Origin: Deltaproteobacteria bacterium
GTDB taxonomy: Bacteria > Desulfobacterota > Desulfobulbia > Desulfobulbales > SURF-16
Direction: 5' to 3'
Length of the DNA: 34,232 bases
NCBI GenBank assembly: GCA_024277655.1
Contig: JAJRUT010000108.1
Coordinates: 1 to 34,232, forward strand
The position numbers and the translations under genes are program-made. Positions 32,074-34,232 of this stretch are shown one piece after another. A model generated the notes under the pieces. It saw only the letters and a list, made by a program, of their open reading frames with translations, ran no database searches and had not been told where the DNA came from. How positions within the stretch are numbered: the first letter of the stretch is position 1; every line of letters starts with the position of its first letter.

Positions 32074-33420
32074 ATGGAAGAAACCGAATTACAAAACATC
32101 CTGAAAGAACGGGTGCATCAGCACCTCCAGCCCCTGTTCCAAAAATACAACCGCGATTTTAGAGACCTGGACTCCATCCTGAAGTGGAAACCCATGGTCC
32201 TGTTGATCGGCAACTACTCCTCCGGAAAATCAACCCTGGTTAATGAACTGGCGGGAGTCGACATTCAGCGCACCGGCCAGGCCCCCACCGATGATGCCTT
32301 TACAATTATCACCAGTGACAGTGAGGGGAGTCAGGACAAGGAAATCCCCGGTTCAACCCTTGTTAATGACGAGACGCTCCCCTTCACCCAACTCAAGGAA
32401 CATGGGGAACAGTTCATCTCCCACTTCAGGATGAAAAAGGTAGTAAACCCCAACCTGACCAATATGGCCATTATTGACAGTCCGGGGATGCTGGACTCGG
32501 TCACTGAAAAAGATCGTGGCTATGATTACATGGCGGTCATCTCGCAACTGGCAAAGCTTGCCGATCTTGTTGTTCTGATGTTTGACCCACTTAAGGCGGG
32601 AACCATCAAGGAAACCTACACCGCCATCCGTGATACCCTGCCGGAGAGTGCCGGCGAGGATCGTATTGTTTTTGCCATGAGCCGCATCGACGAATGCGAT
32701 TCCATGCCGGATCTGGTGCGCTCTTACGGCACCCTGTGCTGGAACCTCTCACAAATGACTGGCCGCAAAGATATACCCCACATTCACCTCACCTACGCCC
32801 CTGAAAGTAATAAATCCTCCATGGATCTCAGCCCATGGACTGGTGAACGGGATGAGCTCAAGAGTAAAATCCTCAATGCGCCTAAATTCAGGGTATACCA
32901 CATTCTCCAATCCCTTGACCGCCAGGTGAACGAACTGGATCTCACCAGTCAGGCCATGGAAACGTTCAGCCATAAAGCTCGTGACATAGGGTTCAACACC
33001 CTCAAGTTCGGCACCATCACCGCCGTCCTTGCCTTCTTTTTCACTGGGCTACTGGCCAAATTATTCTGGGGTACCCCAGCCCAGAGTTTTCTTGAGGCTC
33101 TTCTTGTCGGAGAAGTCACCCCGAGCCACCTGCCCTTTCCCATTGCCGGTGTTACCATCACCACCCTTATAAGCTGGCTATGGCTTAGCAAGTGGAGTTT
33201 CCCCCGCCTCCTTAAGCAATATCGCCAGGACCCGGAAAGTCTGGTGCGTCTGCGCAACCAGTACGACCAAAATTTATGGCATAAGGTGGAGCCGGGCGTA
33301 CGCCGTCTTCTCAGCCAGTCCCACCTAACCGCAATCTTTGGTTGTCACAGGCGGCACAGACAGAAGATAAGAAAGTTCCTGGAGAACGACCTCAAAGAGT
33401 TTTACAACAAGGTTCGCTAG
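32074..33420 (+). CDS. EHD/dynamin-like membrane GTPase
   Basis: This 448-residue protein has an N-terminal GTPase of the dynamin/EHD type and a C-terminal membrane region. The P-loop is GNYSSGKST at residues 46-54, the switch I threonine is in APTDDAF (T72), and switch II is DSPG at 135-138. The fourth motif is SRID (203-206) where N-K-x-D is usual. Two hydrophobic segments at about 309-330 and 355-375 form a membrane hairpin, and a basic helical tail follows. Eukaryotic EHD proteins share the GxYSxGKTT and PTxDxF layout and remodel membranes; a similar role is inferred here. No obvious ribosome binding site precedes the ATG. It stands alone, so it lacks the paired partner seen with many bacterial dynamins. 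Confidence 0.82.
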   Translation: MEETELQNILKERVHQHLQPLFQKYNRDFRDLDSILKWKPMVLLIGNYSSGKSTLVNELAGVDIQRTGQAPTDDAFTIITSDSEGSQDKEIPGSTLVNDETLPFTQLKEHGEQFISHFRMKKVVNPNLTNMAIIDSPGMLDSVTEKDRGYDYMAVISQLAKLADLVVLMFDPLKAGTIKETYTAIRDTLPESAGEDRIVFAMSRIDECDSMPDLVRSYGTLCWNLSQMTGRKDIPHIHLTYAPESNKSSMDLSPWTGERDELKSKILNAPKFRVYHILQSLDRQVNELDLTSQAMETFSHKARDIGFNTLKFGTITAVLAFFFTGLLAKLFWGTPAQSFLEALLVGEVTPSHLPFPIAGVTITTLISWLWLSKWSFPRLLKQYRQDPESLVRLRNQYDQNLWHKVEPGVRRLLSQSHLTAIFGCHRRHRQKIRKFLENDLKEFYNKVR

Positions 33421-33585
33421 ATAAGAGACAAGTAAAAAATACAGGGGCCCAAAAAGAACATCCAGAGATGGACATCATGGCTAAATTTTCATTTCCATTA
33501 TACTCTCTACCTTCTTTAATATATCCCCCCACTGAAAACAGATCCTATAACCTTACTACCTACCCACAGAGCAAGGAGTACCTAT

Positions 33586-34232
33586 ATGAGTTCCACCATT
33601 GAATCCACCCCCCACTTTATCGAAACTGTCTACACCAAAATGGCAGCCAATATTAGCACCGTGCGTGGTCGTTTAAATCGGCCTTTGACCTACGCCGAGA
33701 AGATCCTCTTCGGCCATCTTGATAATGCGACTGACGCAAATCTTGAGCCAGGCAAGGCCTACATCAAGACCCGTCCTGACCGTATTGCCCTGCAGGATGC
33801 CACGGCGCAAATGGCCATCCTCCAATTTATGCTGGCAGACAAGTCCGAGGCCACTGTGCCGGTTACCGTCCATTGCGACCATCTGATTCGCGGTCATCTG
33901 GGTGCGGATAACGATTTAAAAATCGCCAACACCGAAAACAAGGAGGTGTACGATTTTCTCGCCTCCGCCTCCCAAAAATATGGCTTTGGCTGCTGGATGC
34001 CGGGTGCGGGTATTATTCACCAGGTTGTGCTTGAACAATACGCCTTCCCCGGTCTCATGATGCTTGGCACCGACTCCCACACCCCTAACGCCGGTGGCCT
34101 GGGCTGTTTTGCCTGTGGTGTCGGGGGCGCTGACGCCGTTGATGTTATGGTTGGCATGCCCTGGGAGGTTCTGCAACCTAATATTGTCGGGGTGAAACTG
34201 ACCGGCAAGCTCAGTGGCTGGACGGCCCCGAA
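33586..34232 (+). CDS. Aconitate hydratase (3' end outside window)
   Basis: The frame starts at an ATG with AAGGAG seven bases upstream and is open to the last base, giving 215 residues of a normally 640-900 residue enzyme of the TCA cycle. The start with [20 protein letters not shown], then [29 protein letters not shown] and [13 protein letters not shown] is the aconitase type close to mitochondrial aconitase. The cysteine ligands of the 4Fe-4S cluster would lie beyond the window edge. The upstream gap of 165 bp shows no hairpin. Confidence 0.93.
   Translation, partial: MSSTIESTPHFIETVYTKMAANISTVRGRLNRPLTYAEKILFGHLDNATDANLEPGKAYIKTRPDRIALQDATAQMAILQFMLADKSEATVPVTVHCDHLIRGHLGADNDLKIANTENKEVYDFLASASQKYGFGCWMPGAGIIHQVVLEQYAFPGLMMLGTDSHTPNAGGLGCFACGVGGADAVDVMVGMPWEVLQPNIVGVKLTGKLSGWTAP

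Overview
The window most resembles a chromosomal segment of a motile, Gram-negative, anaerobic-type bacterium, probably of the Desulfobacterota (Desulfobulbales-like). This is inferred from gene content, roughly 50% GC and protein style; no taxonomic marker was searched. An LPS inner-core pathway (waaC, waaG, waaP-like, msbA, kdsB, waaA) shows an outer membrane. A flagellin and FlgO-type proteins show flagellar motility. No rRNA, tRNA, CRISPR array, transposase or prophage gene was seen.

Layout. Bases 1-2000 hold the 3' part of rimO (cut by the window edge) and a lone flagellin gene on the minus strand. Bases 2050-13105 are a mostly minus-strand LPS-core island. Its main run, in transcription order, is a small exported protein, waaC, waaG, a WaaP-like kinase, msbA, a GT4 glycosyltransferase and a GT39-type membrane glycosyltransferase, with several 1-4 base overlaps. 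A second LPS-type kinase on the plus strand, an AT-rich FkbM methyltransferase and a GT9 glycosyltransferase complete the island. Bases 13168-17770 (plus strand) hold a CCG-domain iron-sulfur protein, dus, a GT2 glycosyltransferase with no usable start codon, trmO and truA. Together with rimO this makes four tRNA or ribosome modification enzymes. A DUF1186/SEC-C protein follows, flanked on both sides by copies of a dispersed TTCTGAATTC-rich repeat, then kdsB-waaA, which supplies and attaches Kdo.

Bases 21922-26653 are the most unusual part. Three consecutive exported proteins of FlgO or FlgO-like type precede a 785-residue single-pass membrane protein. Its acidic cytoplasmic half carries about eight or nine copies of a motif (L-x-Q-D-N-I-D-A-L-L) that closely resembles the CheY-binding N-terminal peptide of the flagellar switch proteins FliM and FliY. 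Its periplasmic half carries cadherin/Ig-like and PKD-like domains. I read this as a possible undescribed motility or signalling module in which a membrane protein presents many switch-like peptides.

Bases 26733-31123 (minus) hold lgt, a two-domain M16 peptidase and rpe. The lgt-M16 gap is rich in TGTCC/GGACA inverted repeats. Bases 31487-34232 (plus) hold a small unknown protein with a strong terminator, an EHD/dynamin-like membrane GTPase and the 5' part of an aconitase gene that runs off the window.
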